From Amorphophallus konjac (taxonomy: Eukaryota > Streptophyta > Magnoliopsida > Alismatales > Araceae), in contig CM040121.1 of NCBI GenBank assembly GCA_022559845.1, forward strand, positions 563,589,581 to 563,653,580: a stretch of DNA of 64,000 nucleotides. Reading direction: 5' to 3'. Positions 34,537-47,600 of this stretch are shown piece after piece. The notes beneath the pieces were generated by a model. That model was not told the DNA's origin, ran no database searches, and saw only the letters and a list, made by a program, of their open reading frames with translations. A program made the translations under genes and the position numbers. The stretch's first letter is position 1, and each line of letters begins with the position of its first letter.

Positions 34537-37500
34537 GTAATACCCTGGGTCTTTCGGATCTTTATCGGAGAGCTTTCAGATCACTTTTGTGGGTCCTGAG
34601 TTGTGTTTTACGATCCACGTGGGTTTTTCTCTCGTACAAGTTACGGAACCCTGTCGTGAGTTTATTATTGAGTTCATCGACTCGAGGACACTACAGTTGC
34701 GTTGTGCTCCTTACGAGGATCGTTTAGACTATTTTTTCGTATTTTTCTGAATTAATGTATTTTTGGGCTAAAAATCAGATTTTACAAAAATTAGGAAATT
34801 CCTAATTTCTATTTCATTTTAACCCTCTCTCTCTCTCCTTCCTCTCTCCTCACCGCCGTCACTTCTCTCCCTCTCGTTCTCTCTCCTCTCTTCTCCTCTC
34901 TCCGTGGGGCGCGCGACCGTGGCGAGGTGGGCGAGGCGGGCGAGGTAGGGACGTCGTGGAGTTGTCGTGGAGCGTGCTGGTGTGAATCGTGGAGCGTGGC
35001 ATTGGCGCGATCCCTCGGTGGATTCAAAGCCGGCGTGTTCAGGTTCGTGCGATGGTTTTTAACGTGGTATAGTCGTTTCAGCACCCTTGAACTTCGGTGG
35101 AGGTAGGGAGATGGATACCCTGCTTCTCTTCTGCGTTCCATTGCGATTTGGAGCCGAACGGTGTGAGTATGAGCGGGTTTTACCGCGTTTGGGTGAAAGC
35201 ATGCTTCGGGGGGTGTGAGACGAGTTCGCCTTTCTCGGCGACGATTTTCAGCTTAGTTAGTTTCATTCGAACCCCTGGCATGTTGGGAATCCATTCCCGC
35301 CAGTTTTACTGCATTTGGTCGAGAATCCGAGTCGGTATGAGCCCGACTATCCCCATGACTCATTTTGGGTCGATTCATGGGAATCGCATGTTTCTTGTCA
35401 TTTTAACGTGGTTTGGATCCCTTCTAGACTGTGGAAGGCTTGTATGGTCGTTAGGATTGTTTCCCCTTCGTTTTAAGGCGAACGGGGTGTGGAAAGGCCA
35501 GATTTGGTCATTCCCCCGGTTTTCTCGCCGTGACGGCTTGGCAGTCCTTTTAGAGACCGCAAGGGGTCGTCTGGCGGTCCATTGGAGACTGCTAAGCCAT
35601 GGGGTTTGTCGGTTGCATGTTATGTCGGTTTAGGTCTTCGCGGTCATGCGATAGACCATTTTCTGTTGGCTTGCGGCTCATAGGAGGACCGCTAAGCTCT
35701 ATCAAGCGGTCCCTTGGAGACCACTAGGCTGTGTGTGGTATGTCGATTTAGCTAAGCGGTCGTACGATAGACCGCTAGGCTGGCTGTGGCGGTCTGTGAG
35801 ACGACCGCTAAGCTTCGTTTGAATATTGGTCAACGGTTTTAAGTCGGTTCGGGCTAACGATCCTAGCTCCGACCGCATGGTGTTCTTGGCAGACCTTTGG
35901 GTGACCGCCAAGCTCTGTTTGACCGGTTAAGTCGGTTTCACTGTTTGGAGTTTGACTGGGCGTGGCGGTCTTAAACGTGACCGCTAGGGTCCCCCTTGCG
36001 GCCCTCAGATAGACCGCATGCCCCTATGCTTTTGTAGTTTTGTTCGTTTGAGTCCCTGAGCGTAGCGGCCATGTCCTTGATCGCTACACTTAGTGAGACG
36101 GTCCATGTATAGACCGTTTTTGGCATGATGCGGCCATGGTCTTGACCGCTAGTGTCTGTGTGCTCTGTGTGAGGGTAGCGGCCCTTTGGCTGACCGCTTG
36201 GTTTGCCTAGCGGTCAGGCATGTGACCGTTTTCTTCCCAGAGTGCTAATTAGTGTTGTTTTTCCATTGTTTTAACCTCCATTTGTCTTGACTTAACCTTA
36301 TGGTTTGCCGTTATCCCGTGGATGTCTTGGACGTCCTATGAGGGCTATGACCATGTGTAAGGTGGCCAGGAGTGCCATTATATCGAGTAGTGTTCCGTGA
36401 TGCTTCAGAGTCATTGTTGGTTTCTAGGTCAACCCGGTGTGATCCAGTGGTTGACATGTGACCTCGTGAATGTCTCGGTGATCCTGTAGGGATTGAGATG
36501 TGGTTTCGGATGCCTTGAGATACTGTCTTATCTCGGTTTACGTGTCCATGTGCTTTGAGGGTCTTGGTGATCCCTCATGTCTCCATGATTCGCGTTATAC
36601 GAATGTGCAGATCCGGTTGTCCTGTGCCGTTTCCTTTAGAAGCATTTTATCGTGATTTAGCTTAGGGACTTGGCTGATTGGCGGCGTGTTACCGCTTTCG
36701 TGCAATGATCTTGACCCAGAGTCTTGTGACTTAAGGATCGTTGTGTCATCATGTCTAGTTGTTATCCTAAGTCCGGTGGCAGTTTGGTGTGCTGCCTTGT
36801 GTCTTGTGCTTGGTACTTCATAGTACGTGTGACAGTACGTGTTTAGCCTGTTCGTACTTCAGTACTGATGTTTCGAAGTCTCTATGTCTAGTGAGCATCC
36901 ACTAGTCGTAACCTGACGATACTTTCCTGTGTGTCGGTCCACCTGGGAGTGGTAGCGAGGTAGTTCTTGATATACGGTTTTTAGGCTAGTTTTCGTGGGC
37001 CCCTTTGCTTTGCAGTAGCGTCCTACTGGGGGAGAAAACTAGCTAGAGGCCTGACTCAAGGCATTGAGCTTGTGTGTGCACACGTGGTCAGAGGCGTTTG
37101 GACGAGCGCCGACGGGCGTGACCCTGACTAGTCACTCGTTATTGTTGTTCCTTGTACTTGGTTCTGTGAGTGTCTCAGTTACCGCCGTCCCAGGCGTGTG
37201 GGAGATATTTGTGGCACAGTGTAATGCATCAGTGGACCCATCTAGCTGTTCTTCTAGTGAGGAGGTACTTCTATCACCTGACACTTAACTCTCATGCTTC
37301 GTGACTTTCCCAGGTAGTCTGTTCTTGACTTCGCCCGAGGTCAGTTAGTATTTATTGACTATGTAGGTCTTTTCTAGGGCTTTTGCCTGTTCTTGTAGGC
37401 TTTCGCTTTGGAGCTAGTGCTTTGTCGACGGATCGGTAACGCCCGACTTTGTGAGATCAGGGTTCACCTTTTTGTTGTTGTTCGGAGTAGCTTAGAGAGC

Positions 37501-37594
37501 TGAGGTTCGTTCGGCAGCCGTGTTTCTGTTCGATACGATTTTACTCTTTCTTTTAGCTGTTCTTACTTCTACTTTTACAGCTTTACTATTGTAG
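34537..37594 (+). repeat. truncated Tekay-type LTR
   Basis: It begins TGTAATACCCTGGG, matching the inverted ends of the LTRs at 3514-6157 and 6915-10781. Its later part (for example gtcttttctagggcttttg at 37367) aligns to the reverse complement of the solo LTR. It stops several hundred bases short of the LTR 3' end and runs directly into family-B pol at 37595. It carries a palindrome array (35540-36230). Frames inside, including 35097-35633, show no domain. Confidence 0.8.
35540..36230. repeat. array of about 14 imperfect 22-nt palindromes inside the truncated LTR
   Basis: Units follow AGCGGTC-N8-GACCGCT, for example 35755-35776 (agcggtcgtacgatagaccgct), the unit from 35788, and 36209-36230. 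The arm sequence differs from the other two arrays but the design is the same. Spacing is 33 bp between 35755 and 35788 and about 50 bp between 35705 and 35755. Confidence 0.8.
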
Positions 37595-40500
37595 TTTACT
37601 CCCCGCGCCCCGTCATGATGACAAGGGCAAGGGTCCTATGACCGCTGGAGCCTCATCCAGTGCGGGCGCTCGTACTTGTTACCGGTGTGGCGGATTTGGC
37701 CACTTTGCTGATAGATGCCCCACTCGAGAGAGGAAGGCCCTTGTCGTGGCAGACCCCACTTCCACTGAGTCCCCCACTGAGCCCATACCTGTTAGCTATG
37801 AGGTAGACCAGGACTTGGTTGAGGAGTTCTTCGATGATCTGCTCGAAGGTGAGCTGGATGGTGCCCAGGGTAGCCACTTTCAGGGTGACCCACAGTTAGG
37901 GGTAGTTAGGTGCATCCTAGCCCAGCCCCAGGTGAGTGATGACTGGCGTCGCACCACCATATTTCACACCTTCTGCAGGCTTGGGGGTAAAGCTTGCAAG
38001 ATTGTCATTGACAGCGGGAGTTGCATTAACGCCATATCTACTGGCACTGTTACCCGCCTTGGGTTGACCCCAGTAGACCACCCTGCTCCCTATAGGGTTT
38101 CTTGGGTCGATTCCACCTCCATTCCTGTTAGGCTCCGTTGCCTAGTGTCCCTTCAGTTCCAGACCTATCAGGATGAAGTTTGGTGCGATGTTCTCCCTAT
38201 GGAGGTAGGTAACATTATTTTAGGGAGGCCGTGGTTGTTTGACATGGATGCCACCCTACAGGGCCGTGCAAACACTTGCACATTTGATCATAACGGCCAC
38301 AGGATCACCCTCCACCCAGCCCCACCTAGGGACCCTACTGTTAGGGGACCAGCCGGTCCGAATGCCACGACCGCCCCTCCCCAGGGGAAGGTCAAGCCCC
38401 CGCCACCACCACCTCCGGTGCCTGTTTCCACCCCCTCTCCTACCCTCACCATAGATGTTCCTCCTACGAGAAGGTTGATGATCATCAGTCCCCGAGAGAT
38501 GGAGAGAGAGGTTACTAGTGGTGTCCCTCTTTTAGCTGTGGTTGTCAGGGAGACGGGTGAGGTAGTCCCCAGTCTCGAGGGAGTGACAGACCCTCAGTTA
38601 GTTGAGATGTTGCGAGAGTTTGCTGATATCTTCCCGGAGGACCTTCCCGAAGGCCTTCCACCTTTGCGTGACATCCAGCACGAGATTGATCTTGTTCCGG
38701 GCTCGTCCTTGCCCAATCTTCCACATTATAGGATGAGTCCCGCGGACCACGCTGAGCTACAGAGGCAGGTTGATGAGTTGATGAGTAGGGGTTCCCTTAG
38801 GGATAGCAAGAGCCCCTGTGCTGTTCCCGCCCTGCTAGCGCCGAAGAAGGATGGCACATGGCGTATGTGCATCGATAGCCGTGCGATCAATAAGATCACG
38901 GTTAAGTATAGGTTTCCCATTCCCCGGCTGGATGACTTGCTTGATATGATGTCGGGAGCCACGATTTTCTCAAAGATCGATCTTAGGAGTGGCTATCACC
39001 AGGTGAGAGTCAGACCCGGTGATGAGTGGAAGACTGCATTTAAGACCAAGGATGGTCTTTACGAGTGGTTGGTCATGCCCTTCGGGCTGACTAACGCCCC
39101 TAGCACCTTCATGCGGTTGATGACGCAGATGTTGCGTCCCATGATTGGAGTGTTTTTGGTCGTCTACTTCGACGACATCTTGATTTATAGCCGCACTAGG
39201 GAGTTACACCTAGACCACATTAGGCAGGTGTGTGTTGTTCTGAGACGGGAGAGCTTGTTTGCCAACCCTAAGAAGTGTAGCTTCATGACTGACCAGGTTT
39301 CTTTCTTAGGGTTCATTATGTCCCGTAACGGAGTCTCCGCTGATCCGGAGAAGATCCGTGCCATAGTGGAGTGGCCCGAGCCCCGCTCACTCCACGATGT
39401 GAGGAGCTTTCATGGTCTGGCGACGTTCTATCGCCGTTTCATTAGGGGGTTCAGTTCTATCACCGCCCCGATCACGGATTGCATCCGTAAGGGGGAGTTT
39501 ACCTGGACGAAGGCTGCTGCCACAGCCTTCCAGACTATCAAGGATCGCATGACCCAGGCACCTGTTCTGACACTTCCTGACTTTTCTAAGGTGTTTGAGG
39601 TTACATGTGATGCCTCAGGTTTAGGCATAGGTGGAGTGCTTAGCCAGGAGTCCCACCCTATAGCCTTTTTTAGTGAGAAACTCAATGATGCCAAACTGCG
39701 TTACTCTACTTATGACAAGGAATTCTACGCAGTTGTTCAGGCCTTGCGCTATTGGAGGCACTATCTCCTCCACCAGGAGTTTGTGCTCTTTTCTGACCAT
39801 GAGGCATTGAAATTTCTCCACACCCAAAAGAAGCTGAATGCCCGACATAGTAGATGGGTGGAATATTTGCAGGAGTTTACATTCGTTCTCAAGCACAAGG
39901 CAGGTGCTGAGAACAAGGTGGCCGACGCTCTTAGTCGGCGGGTGATGTTGATATCCACCATGAATGTTCAGGTGGTTGGTTTAGAGAAGTTGAAGGAGGC
40001 CTACATTGATTGCCCGGACTTCGGTCCCATCTATTCTGCCCTTCAGTCAGGACCGTCCCGTGAGTTTAGCGAGTATGTCCTTCAGGATGGTCACTTATTT
40101 CGAGGTGATAGGTTGTGCATCCCACGGACTTCAGTTCGTGATTTTCTTACGTGGGAGCTTCATGCAGGAGGTCTTGCCGGCCACTTCGGCCGAAACAAGA
40201 CCATAGAGGCTGTTGAGCACCGTTTCTACTGGCCCAGTTTGAAGAGGGATGTGGCCCGCATAGTTGCCCAGTGTCGTATTTGTGCCCTAGCGAAACAGAG
40301 GAAACAGAACACTGGCCTTTATACCCCTCTGCCTGTCCCTGATAGTCCTTGGCAGGATATCAGCATGGACTTTGTGCTTGGTTTGCCCCGTACAGCACGG
40401 CGGCACGATTCTATTTTTGTTGTGGTTGACCGCTTCTCCAAGATGGCCTTGTTTATTCCTTGTTCCAAGACATCGGATGCCTCTGGAGTTGCTAGGTTAT

Positions 40501-41678
40501 TCTTCACCCACTGTGTGTCCAGGTTTGGGTTGCCGCGTACCATTGTTTCTGATAGGGATGTGCGTTTTACGAGCTACTTTTGGAAAACCCTTTGGCGGAT
40601 GATGGGCACCCAGTTGAAGTTCTCCACCGCGTACCACCCCCAGATTGACGGTCAGACAGAGGTAGTCAATAGAAGTCTAGGGGATCTTCTGAGATGTTTA
40701 GTGCGTGATAGAGTTGGAGATTGGGATCTTGTCTTACCTTTAGCGGAGTTTGCTTATAATGATTCGGTCAATAGGTCTACAGGGTTGAGTCCATTTGAGA
40801 TTGTCACTGGTCGTAGGCCTAGGAAACCGATTGATTTGATTCCCTCCCCCATTCAGTCCCGAGTCTCTGAGTCAGCTGAGTCTTTTGCTGAGCATATTAG
40901 ACAGTTGCATGATCATGTCCGTCGTCATATTGAGGCTTGCAATGCACGTTACAAGGAGTTAGCTGACGCGCACAGACGCACACGTGAGTTCCGCGAGGGA
41001 GAGTACGTCATGGTCCGGGTTAGATCGGAACGGTTTCCTTCGGGAGCCGTAAAGAAACTCCAAGACCGCGGTGCAGGACCATTCAGAGTGTTGAGGCGTA
41101 TTGGGTCGAACGCGTATGAGATCGAGCTTCCAGACGACTACGGGATCAGTTCGACATTCAATGTTTCTGATCTGGTAGCTTATAAGGATCCCGCGGTGAT
41201 ACCCAGCGAGTTATTTGGGCCTGACCCTCCTGTTGTGAGTGATACACCTACTGAGAGCCCACCTCCTCCAGCCCCATTACAAAAACGCGAGCATATAGAT
41301 TGCATACTGGATGAGCAGGTGACAAATACCAGGAGCGGAGCCTACCAACGCTTCCTAGTGCGTTGGAGAGGGCGCCCGGAGTCGGACAACACCTGGATTA
41401 CACGCGGAGAGCTGGAGCGGATGGACCCGGACTTGCTGGAGCGGTACCTCAGCGACCGTGACCCTTACTCGACGGGGTCGAGTTCTTCCCACCCGGGGAG
41501 AATTGGTGAGGACACACGGCGCTATCCTCGACGGAGCACCCGGCACACCGCTACTTCCTTGTGGCTCGGCGATGGCGGCATCTTCTAGCTATCTTCTCTG
41601 CTTGCTCAGGCCATGTGGGCCTTGTCTTTTGGTCCCTGCGTGGACACTTTATCTTATTTAGACACTTATTGGGCCATG
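37595..41678 (+). mobile_element. family-B Ty3 element, partial copy without 5' LTR and gag
   Basis: It begins abruptly inside the family-B interior at the base corresponding to 44871 and continues to the shared LTR. The junction shares TTTACT with the family-B side. All of 37595-43531 repeats at 44871-50807 with an offset of exactly 7,276 bp. Confidence 0.85.
37638..41588 (+). CDS. family-B Ty3/gypsy nucleocapsid-pol polyprotein, copy 1 (5'-truncated)
   Basis: An open frame of 1,316 codons. In order: zinc knuckle [14 protein letters not shown] near residue 14; protease with the intact VIDSGSC motif near 124; reverse transcriptase with [11 protein letters not shown] near 515; RNase H ([10 protein letters not shown], later KVADALSRR); integrase with its HHCC finger ([10 protein letters not shown]) and catalytic core ([25 protein letters not shown]); and a C-terminal chromodomain-like segment ([16 protein letters not shown]). 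The whole pol is intact but the upstream gag and LTR are missing, so it has no promoter of its own. It differs from copy 2 by only three amino acids that I can see (Leu/Gln, Gly/Arg, Ser/Pro). Confidence 0.9.
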   Translation: MTAGASSSAGARTCYRCGGFGHFADRCPTRERKALVVADPTSTESPTEPIPVSYEVDQDLVEEFFDDLLEGELDGAQGSHFQGDPQLGVVRCILAQPQVSDDWRRTTIFHTFCRLGGKACKIVIDSGSCINAISTGTVTRLGLTPVDHPAPYRVSWVDSTSIPVRLRCLVSLQFQTYQDEVWCDVLPMEVGNIILGRPWLFDMDATLQGRANTCTFDHNGHRITLHPAPPRDPTVRGPAGPNATTAPPQGKVKPPPPPPPVPVSTPSPTLTIDVPPTRRLMIISPREMEREVTSGVPLLAVVVRETGEVVPSLEGVTDPQLVEMLREFADIFPEDLPEGLPPLRDIQHEIDLVPGSSLPNLPHYRMSPADHAELQRQVDELMSRGSLRDSKSPCAVPALLAPKKDGTWRMCIDSRAINKITVKYRFPIPRLDDLLDMMSGATIFSKIDLRSGYHQVRVRPGDEWKTAFKTKDGLYEWLVMPFGLTNAPSTFMRLMTQMLRPMIGVFLVVYFDDILIYSRTRELHLDHIRQVCVVLRRESLFANPKKCSFMTDQVSFLGFIMSRNGVSADPEKIRAIVEWPEPRSLHDVRSFHGLATFYRRFIRGFSSITAPITDCIRKGEFTWTKAAATAFQTIKDRMTQAPVLTLPDFSKVFEVTCDASGLGIGGVLSQESHPIAFFSEKLNDAKLRYSTYDKEFYAVVQALRYWRHYLLHQEFVLFSDHEALKFLHTQKKLNARHSRWVEYLQEFTFVLKHKAGAENKVADALSRRVMLISTMNVQVVGLEKLKEAYIDCPDFGPIYSALQSGPSREFSEYVLQDGHLFRGDRLCIPRTSVRDFLTWELHAGGLAGHFGRNKTIEAVEHRFYWPSLKRDVARIVAQCRICALAKQRKQNTGLYTPLPVPDSPWQDISMDFVLGLPRTARRHDSIFVVVDRFSKMALFIPCSKTSDASGVARLFFTHCVSRFGLPRTIVSDRDVRFTSYFWKTLWRMMGTQLKFSTAYHPQIDGQTEVVNRSLGDLLRCLVRDRVGDWDLVLPLAEFAYNDSVNRSTGLSPFEIVTGRRPRKPIDLIPSPIQSRVSESAESFAEHIRQLHDHVRRHIEACNARYKELADAHRRTREFREGEYVMVRVRSERFPSGAVKKLQDRGAGPFRVLRRIGSNAYEIELPDDYGISSTFNVSDLVAYKDPAVIPSELFGPDPPVVSDTPTESPPPPAPLQKREHIDCILDEQVTNTRSGAYQRFLVRWRGRPESDNTWITRGELERMDPDLLERYLSDRDPYSTGSSSSHPGRIGEDTRRYPRRSTRHTATSLWLGDGGIF

Positions 41679-43531
41679 TGATGGCTTATTGGGTTGCATT
41701 TAGGGATAATGGGTCTTGTAGTTGGTTCATGGGCATAATGGGGCTTGAAGCCCACTTATTGAGGGCCCATTAGGGTTAGGGTGCGGCCCCCTCTTCATGT
41801 AGAGAAGGTGGAGGCAGCCGCCCACCCTTCCTAGCCCTACTAGGGAAGGTGGGGGGCGCTCCCCTCTCCCTTTCCCCCTTTCCCCATCTCCTCCTTTCCA
41901 CAACTCCACCCCTTCCTTCTCCCACTTAGATTCTTTCTTATTTTGCTAGACTTGCTGGAATATGGGCCGCCCTTCTCTCCTTGGAGCTAGGCGCACCCCT
42001 CCTTCTAGTAGAATTAGGGTTTTCTCCCCTCCCCTATAAGTAGTCTCCATCTTGTACTTGTTTCAGTTTACACATGAATTAAAATATTGAGCCATTGTGC
42101 AAAAGCCTTGTGCGCCCCCTCTCTCTTTCTCTCTTCTCCTGCGACGGGAGATCGGCGAGGTGCGACGCCTCAGCCCCCGGTGGACTCCGGGGTTCCTTCT
42201 TATCTTCTTCTTCTTCCTCGACGGTTCGTATTCGTGAATCAGATTTCTGCCCCGACTTGTAGCAGAGCTCGCGCCCCTCTCCTGGACGAGTTTCGCCCCA
42301 AGCTAAATTCTGGAGATACGTCGGCGGATCAGCTTCGCGTCGGCGCTGGTTTCGCGTCAATCGGAGGTCGGCACCGCCCGTACCGATTTTCTCCGTCGAC
42401 CTGCGCCAGCACCCCCTTCTCTGCTCGCCCAGCAGGGAGGCCCTTCTTGCGAATTTTCCCCAGGCCTCCACACTGCGCCTGTTACCCTGGTTTCTTCAGG
42501 GTTCGTAGATCTCCAGGTCTCCTGTCCAACGCCGCCGACGACGTCGCGTTTCGACGTCGTCACCGTCCGTGGCAGTCGTTCTCGTGGGGTTGCGCCGGCG
42601 TGCCTGCACAGTCCGGCCAGCGAATCAACACCAACTTCCAGCGGCTCCTGCGACTCGTACCGGCATCGTCTGCCCGCGCCGTTTGGCCGAGGGCTTCCTC
42701 TACCAGTCAGCTCTCATCTCCAACCGGCCCGGACCTGTTCGGGCACCGGACGACCGAGTTCCAGATTTTACCGGCGGCGTGCGCGGTTCTGCGACCACAG
42801 AACCAGACCTGGTTTTCAGCAGCGCCCACGGCCACCACCGGCGCACCCAGCCCGTCCCCTCTGGCCGGAGCGTTCCTCCAGCAGTCAGCGACGCGTCCTC
42901 TCTGACGGCGCCTCGATCGGACGTCGCATCAGCCCGTGGGACCCGTCTCCGTCCAGGCGCGCGCGACACCGATTCTGCAGCATCGTGCCCGTCACCGAGT
43001 GCGGCCCGTCAGCCCGTGCCCGGCAGCCCCGAATGCGTCGCTTGTAGCCTTTTACCTCCCTGCGAGGAGTGGGCCACTATTGGGTTGTATTTTATTGGTC
43101 TTCAGTGTATCGGGGTTGTTGGCCCACGGCCGGGGTTCCTTCCCCACGCCTAGGCGTGGAGGTACGCGTTCCGACTCCTCTCTTGTGCTTGCTCTTTTAG
43201 TATGCTTTTGGTTATGCCGCGTGAGAGAGAGTAGGCGCCTAGCTACTTTGTTGCCATCACCGCGGATCGTGAGTGAGAGCACCCATCCCTTAGCACCATT
43301 AGAGCATCGAGCTAGAACGCGACTCCCCTTGTCTTTGGAAATCGACTTTACGCCTAGACACGTGCGCTTCCCTCCTTGGGACGGCCGAAGTCGGAGTTTC
43401 TGTTGAGAGACGTCCTTCACTCTGTGGGGTATCACGGTGGTCAGCCACTTGGCGACCCTTGAGCGTGCTACTGCTTGCCTCAGTTAGAGTCCTTGTGAGT
43501 CTTAGTCCGTGTCGGTCCCCGTCCCCCATCA
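41679..43531 (+). repeat. family-B LTR, middle copy
   Basis: The 3' edge (CCCATCA) is certain, because the two copies diverge right after it and the primer site follows. The 5' edge is proposed at TGATGG, which mirrors the CCATCA end. No clear polypurine tract precedes it, so the start may be off by some bases. It serves as 3' LTR of the partial copy and 5' LTR of the full copy. Frames inside (such as 42087-42905) are shadows. Confidence 0.75.
42035..42040 (+). promoter_or_regulatory. probable TATA box of the family-B LTR
   Basis: TATAAG follows a C-rich stretch and precedes a leader starting near 42065. The same site recurs at 49311-49316 in the other LTR. Confidence 0.55.
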
Positions 43532-43536
43532 AATTT

Positions 43537-43548
43537 TGGTATCAGAGC
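43537..43548 (+). promoter_or_regulatory. family-B primer-binding site
   Basis: TGGTATCAGAGC, an exact initiator Met-tRNA complement, five bases after the LTR end. Confidence 0.9.
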
Positions 43549-43676
43549 ATGGTTACCAACTTGTCCTTACAGGTTGGGTCTTAGGGTTGTGTTTAGGTTT
43601 TTGTCGTGTCTTGTTTGAGTCTTGCATCTCATTGCATTCGTGTCCCTCTAGGTCTTAGGGTGTTAGCCTCCTTTGC

Positions 43677-44621
43677 ATGCCCACTCGGGGTGGTACGGAC
43701 TACCACCGCCCGGACGCCATGGGTGACCAACACCCACCTCAGGGACGCCCATCTCTAGAGGATCTGATTGCCCAACTTATGGCCCGTATGGACAGGTCCG
43801 ACCAGTCCATCAAGGAGTTGACTGAGCGTCTAGATGATCGTCTGAAGGTCATTGAGGATCGTGCCACCGTGTCCGATTTGGCCCTCCAGGGTCTTGTTGG
43901 CCGGATAGGGAGGGTAGATGAGGTGCACCGCCAGGACTCTCCTAGAGCCAACCAAGCTCCTCTTGTTGCTGCCGCTCAAGCCCCTCGGGCTCAGGAGTGA
44001 CGTCCCCGAGCCCCCGACTTTGATGATTATGGGTCCGAGATGGATTTTGAGGGGAATGGACGCCAGTACCGTGGTCGTCGACCACACCAGGATGAGGATG
44101 ATAGGGCCCTTAGGACCGTCCGTGCCGATCCACCCACTTTCGAGGGGTCTCTTGACCCAAAAGCCTACATAGACTGGGAGAATAGCATGGATAGGTATTT
44201 CGAATGGGTTGAGATGTCTGAGCTGCGGCAAGTCCGATTTGCCAGGATGAAGCTCATAGGGAGAGCCCAGACCTACTGGAGGAATGTCGAGAGTCTGATG
44301 TTACAGAGGCAGGACCCACCCATAGAGACCTGGTTTGATATGCGGCGTAAGCTCCGCGAGAAGTATGTCCCTCCTTCTTACCGCCAGAGGCTCATTGACC
44401 GATGGCAGACCCTTAGTCAGGGCGATCGGTCCGTGACCGAGTACATCGCCGAATTTGACGAGTATTATTTGCGATGTGGAGTTGATGAAGAGAAGGGCAT
44501 GCCTGTTTCTCGTTTTCGCCGTGGCTTGAGGCCCGAGTATCAGTATGAGCTCTACCGTCGCCAGGTAGACACTTTAGAGCTAGCTTACCAGGTTGCCCTA
44601 GAGTTAGAGCAATATATTTGA
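43677..44621 (+). pseudogene. family-B gag with an in-frame stop and a frame change before pol
   Basis: The frame opens at the ATG at 43677 (MPTRGGTDYHR) with a short coiled coil (about 43770-43870). It meets a TGA at 43998-44000, continues in the same frame, and ends with TGA at 44619-44621. The part after 44040 is a typical Ty3 gag core (PPTFEGSLDPKAYIDWENSM, TYWRNVESLM). The TGA can be explained by a single CGA-to-TGA change. The nucleocapsid and pol lie in the next frame from about 44623, so an indel or a programmed shift is needed to join them. Confidence 0.8.
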
Positions 44622-44622
44622 G

Positions 44623-47600
44623 TTGGAGTTTGGCCCCACCTTTCGTCCGGGGATGCCTAGTCAGCGGGGTCTTGACCCTCGCTCCACTTCCACCCAGTAT
44701 GGTCGATATCCGGCGGCTCGACCCGCGGAGCCTCCTCGCCAGGACCCCACTGGTCCCAGGCCTCGTCCACCCCTTCCTAGGGATCCGCTTCCTCCACCTC
44801 GCCAGCAGCCGCCCTACCCCCCCACTCGCCCTACACTTCCACCTCCCGCGCACCCTGCGCGTTCCCAGCCTTTACTCCCCGCGCCCCGTCATGATGACAA
44901 GGGCAAGGGTCCTATGACCGCTGGAGCCTCATCCAGTGCGGGCGCTCGTACTTGTTACCGGTGTGGCGGATTTGGCCACTTTGCTGATAGATGCCCCACT
45001 CGAGAGAGGAAGGCCCTTGTCGTGGCAGACCCCACTTCCACTGAGTCCCCCACTGAGCCCATACCTGTTAGCTATGAGGTAGACCAGGACTTGGTTGAGG
45101 AGTTCTTCGATGATCTGCTCGAAGGTGAGCAGGATGGTGCCCAGGGTAGCCACTTTCAGGGTGACCCACAGTTAGGGGTAGTTAGGTGCATCCTAGCCCA
45201 GCCCCAGGTGAGTGATGACTGGCGTCGCACCACCATATTTCACACCTTCTGCAGGCTTGGGGGTAAAGCTTGCAAGATTGTCATTGACAGCGGGAGTTGC
45301 ATTAACGCCATATCTACTGGCACTGTTACCCGCCTTGGGTTGACCCCAGTAGACCACCCTGCTCCCTATAGGGTTTCTTGGGTCGATTCCACCTCCATTC
45401 CTGTTAGGCTCCGTTGCCTAGTGTCCCTTCAGTTCCAGACCTATCAGGATGAAGTTTGGTGCGATGTTCTCCCTATGGAGGTAGGTAACATTATTTTAGG
45501 GAGGCCGTGGTTGTTTGACATGGATGCCACCCTACAGGGCCGTGCAAACACTTGCACATTTGATCATAACGGCCACAGGATCACCCTCCACCCAGCCCCA
45601 CCTAGGGACCCTACTGTTAGGGGACCAGCCGGTCCGAATGCCACGACCGCCCCTCCCCAGGGGAAGGTCAAGCCCCCGCCACCACCACCTCCGGTGCCTG
45701 TTTCCACCCCCTCTCCTACCCTCACCATAGATGTTCCTCCTACGAGAAGGTTGATGATCATCAGTCCCCGAGAGATGGAGAGAGAGGTTACTAGTGGTGT
45801 CCCTCTTTTAGCTGTGGTTGTCAGGGAGACGGGTGAGGTAGTCCCCAGTCTCGAGGGAGTGACAGACCCTCAGTTAGTTGAGATGTTGCGAGAGTTTGCT
45901 GATATCTTCCCGGAGGACCTTCCCGAAGGCCTTCCACCTTTGCGTGACATCCAGCACGAGATTGATCTTGTTCCGGGCTCGTCCTTGCCCAATCTTCCAC
46001 ATTATAGGATGAGTCCCGCGGACCACGCTGAGCTACAGAGGCAGGTTGATGAGTTGATGAGTAGGGGTTCCCTTAGGGATAGCAAGAGCCCCTGTGCTGT
46101 TCCCGCCCTGCTAGCGCCGAAGAAGGATGGCACATGGCGTATGTGCATCGATAGCCGTGCGATCAATAAGATCACGGTTAAGTATAGGTTTCCCATTCCC
46201 CGGCTGGATGACTTGCTTGATATGATGTCGGGAGCCACGATTTTCTCAAAGATCGATCTTAGGAGTGGCTATCACCAGGTGAGAGTCAGACCCGGTGATG
46301 AGTGGAAGACTGCATTTAAGACCAAGGATGGTCTTTACGAGTGGTTGGTCATGCCCTTCGGGCTGACTAACGCCCCTAGCACCTTCATGCGGTTGATGAC
46401 GCAGATGTTGCGTCCCATGATTGGAGTGTTTTTGGTCGTCTACTTCGACGACATCTTGATTTATAGCCGCACTAGGGAGTTACACCTAGACCACATTAGG
46501 CAGGTGTGTGTTGTTCTGAGACGGGAGAGCTTGTTTGCCAACCCTAAGAAGTGTAGCTTCATGACTGACCAGGTTTCTTTCTTAGGGTTCATTATGTCCC
46601 GTAACGGAGTCTCCGCTGATCCGGAGAAGATCCGTGCCATAGTGGAGTGGCCCGAGCCCCGCTCACTCCACGATGTGAGGAGCTTTCATGGTCTGGCGAC
46701 GTTCTATCGCCGTTTCATTAGGGGGTTCAGTTCTATCACCGCCCCGATCACGGATTGCATCCGTAAGGGGGAGTTTACCTGGACGAAGGCTGCTGCCACA
46801 GCCTTCCAGACTATCAAGGATCGCATGACCCAGGCACCTGTTCTGACACTTCCTGACTTTTCTAAGGTGTTTGAGGTTACATGTGATGCCTCAGGTTTAG
46901 GCATAGGTGGAGTGCTTAGCCAGGAGTCCCACCCTATAGCCTTTTTTAGTGAGAAACTCAATGATGCCAAACTGCGTTACTCTACTTATGACAAGGAATT
47001 CTACGCAGTTGTTCAGGCCTTGCGCTATTGGAGGCACTATCTCCTCCACCAGGAGTTTGTGCTCTTTTCTGACCATGAGGCATTGAAATTTCTCCACACC
47101 CAAAAGAAGCTGAATGCCCGACATAGTAGATGGGTGGAATATTTGCAGGAGTTTACATTCGTTCTCAAGCACAAGGCAGGTGCTGAGAACAAGGTGGCCG
47201 ACGCTCTTAGTCGGCGGGTGATGTTGATATCCACCATGAATGTTCAGGTGGTTGGTTTAGAGAAGTTGAAGGAGGCCTACATTGATTGCCCGGACTTCGG
47301 TCCCATCTATTCTGCCCTTCAGTCAGGACCGTCCCGTGAGTTTAGCGAGTATGTCCTTCAGGATGGTCACTTATTTCGAGGTGATAGGTTGTGCATCCCA
47401 CGGACTTCAGTTCGTGATTTTCTTACGTGGGAGCTTCATGCAGGAGGTCTTGCCGGCCACTTCGGCCGAAACAAGACCATAGAGGCTGTTGAGCACCGTT
47501 TCTACTGGCCCAGTTTGAAGAGGGATGTGGCCCGCATAGTTGCCCAGTGTCGTATTTGTGCCCTAGCGAAACAGAGGAAACAGAACACTGGCCTTTATAC

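Noticed and set aside
34809..35141. 110-aa minus-strand frame
   Set aside because: It is antisense to the pyrimidine-rich LTR leader and composition explains it.
35097..35633. 178-aa frame in the truncated LTR
   Set aside because: No domain, and it lies within LTR sequence aligned to the other Tekay-type LTRs.
42087..42905. 272-aa frame in the family-B LTR, repeated at 49363-50181
   Set aside because: It is inside the LTR transcribed leader, has no domain, and is repeated only because the LTR is repeated.
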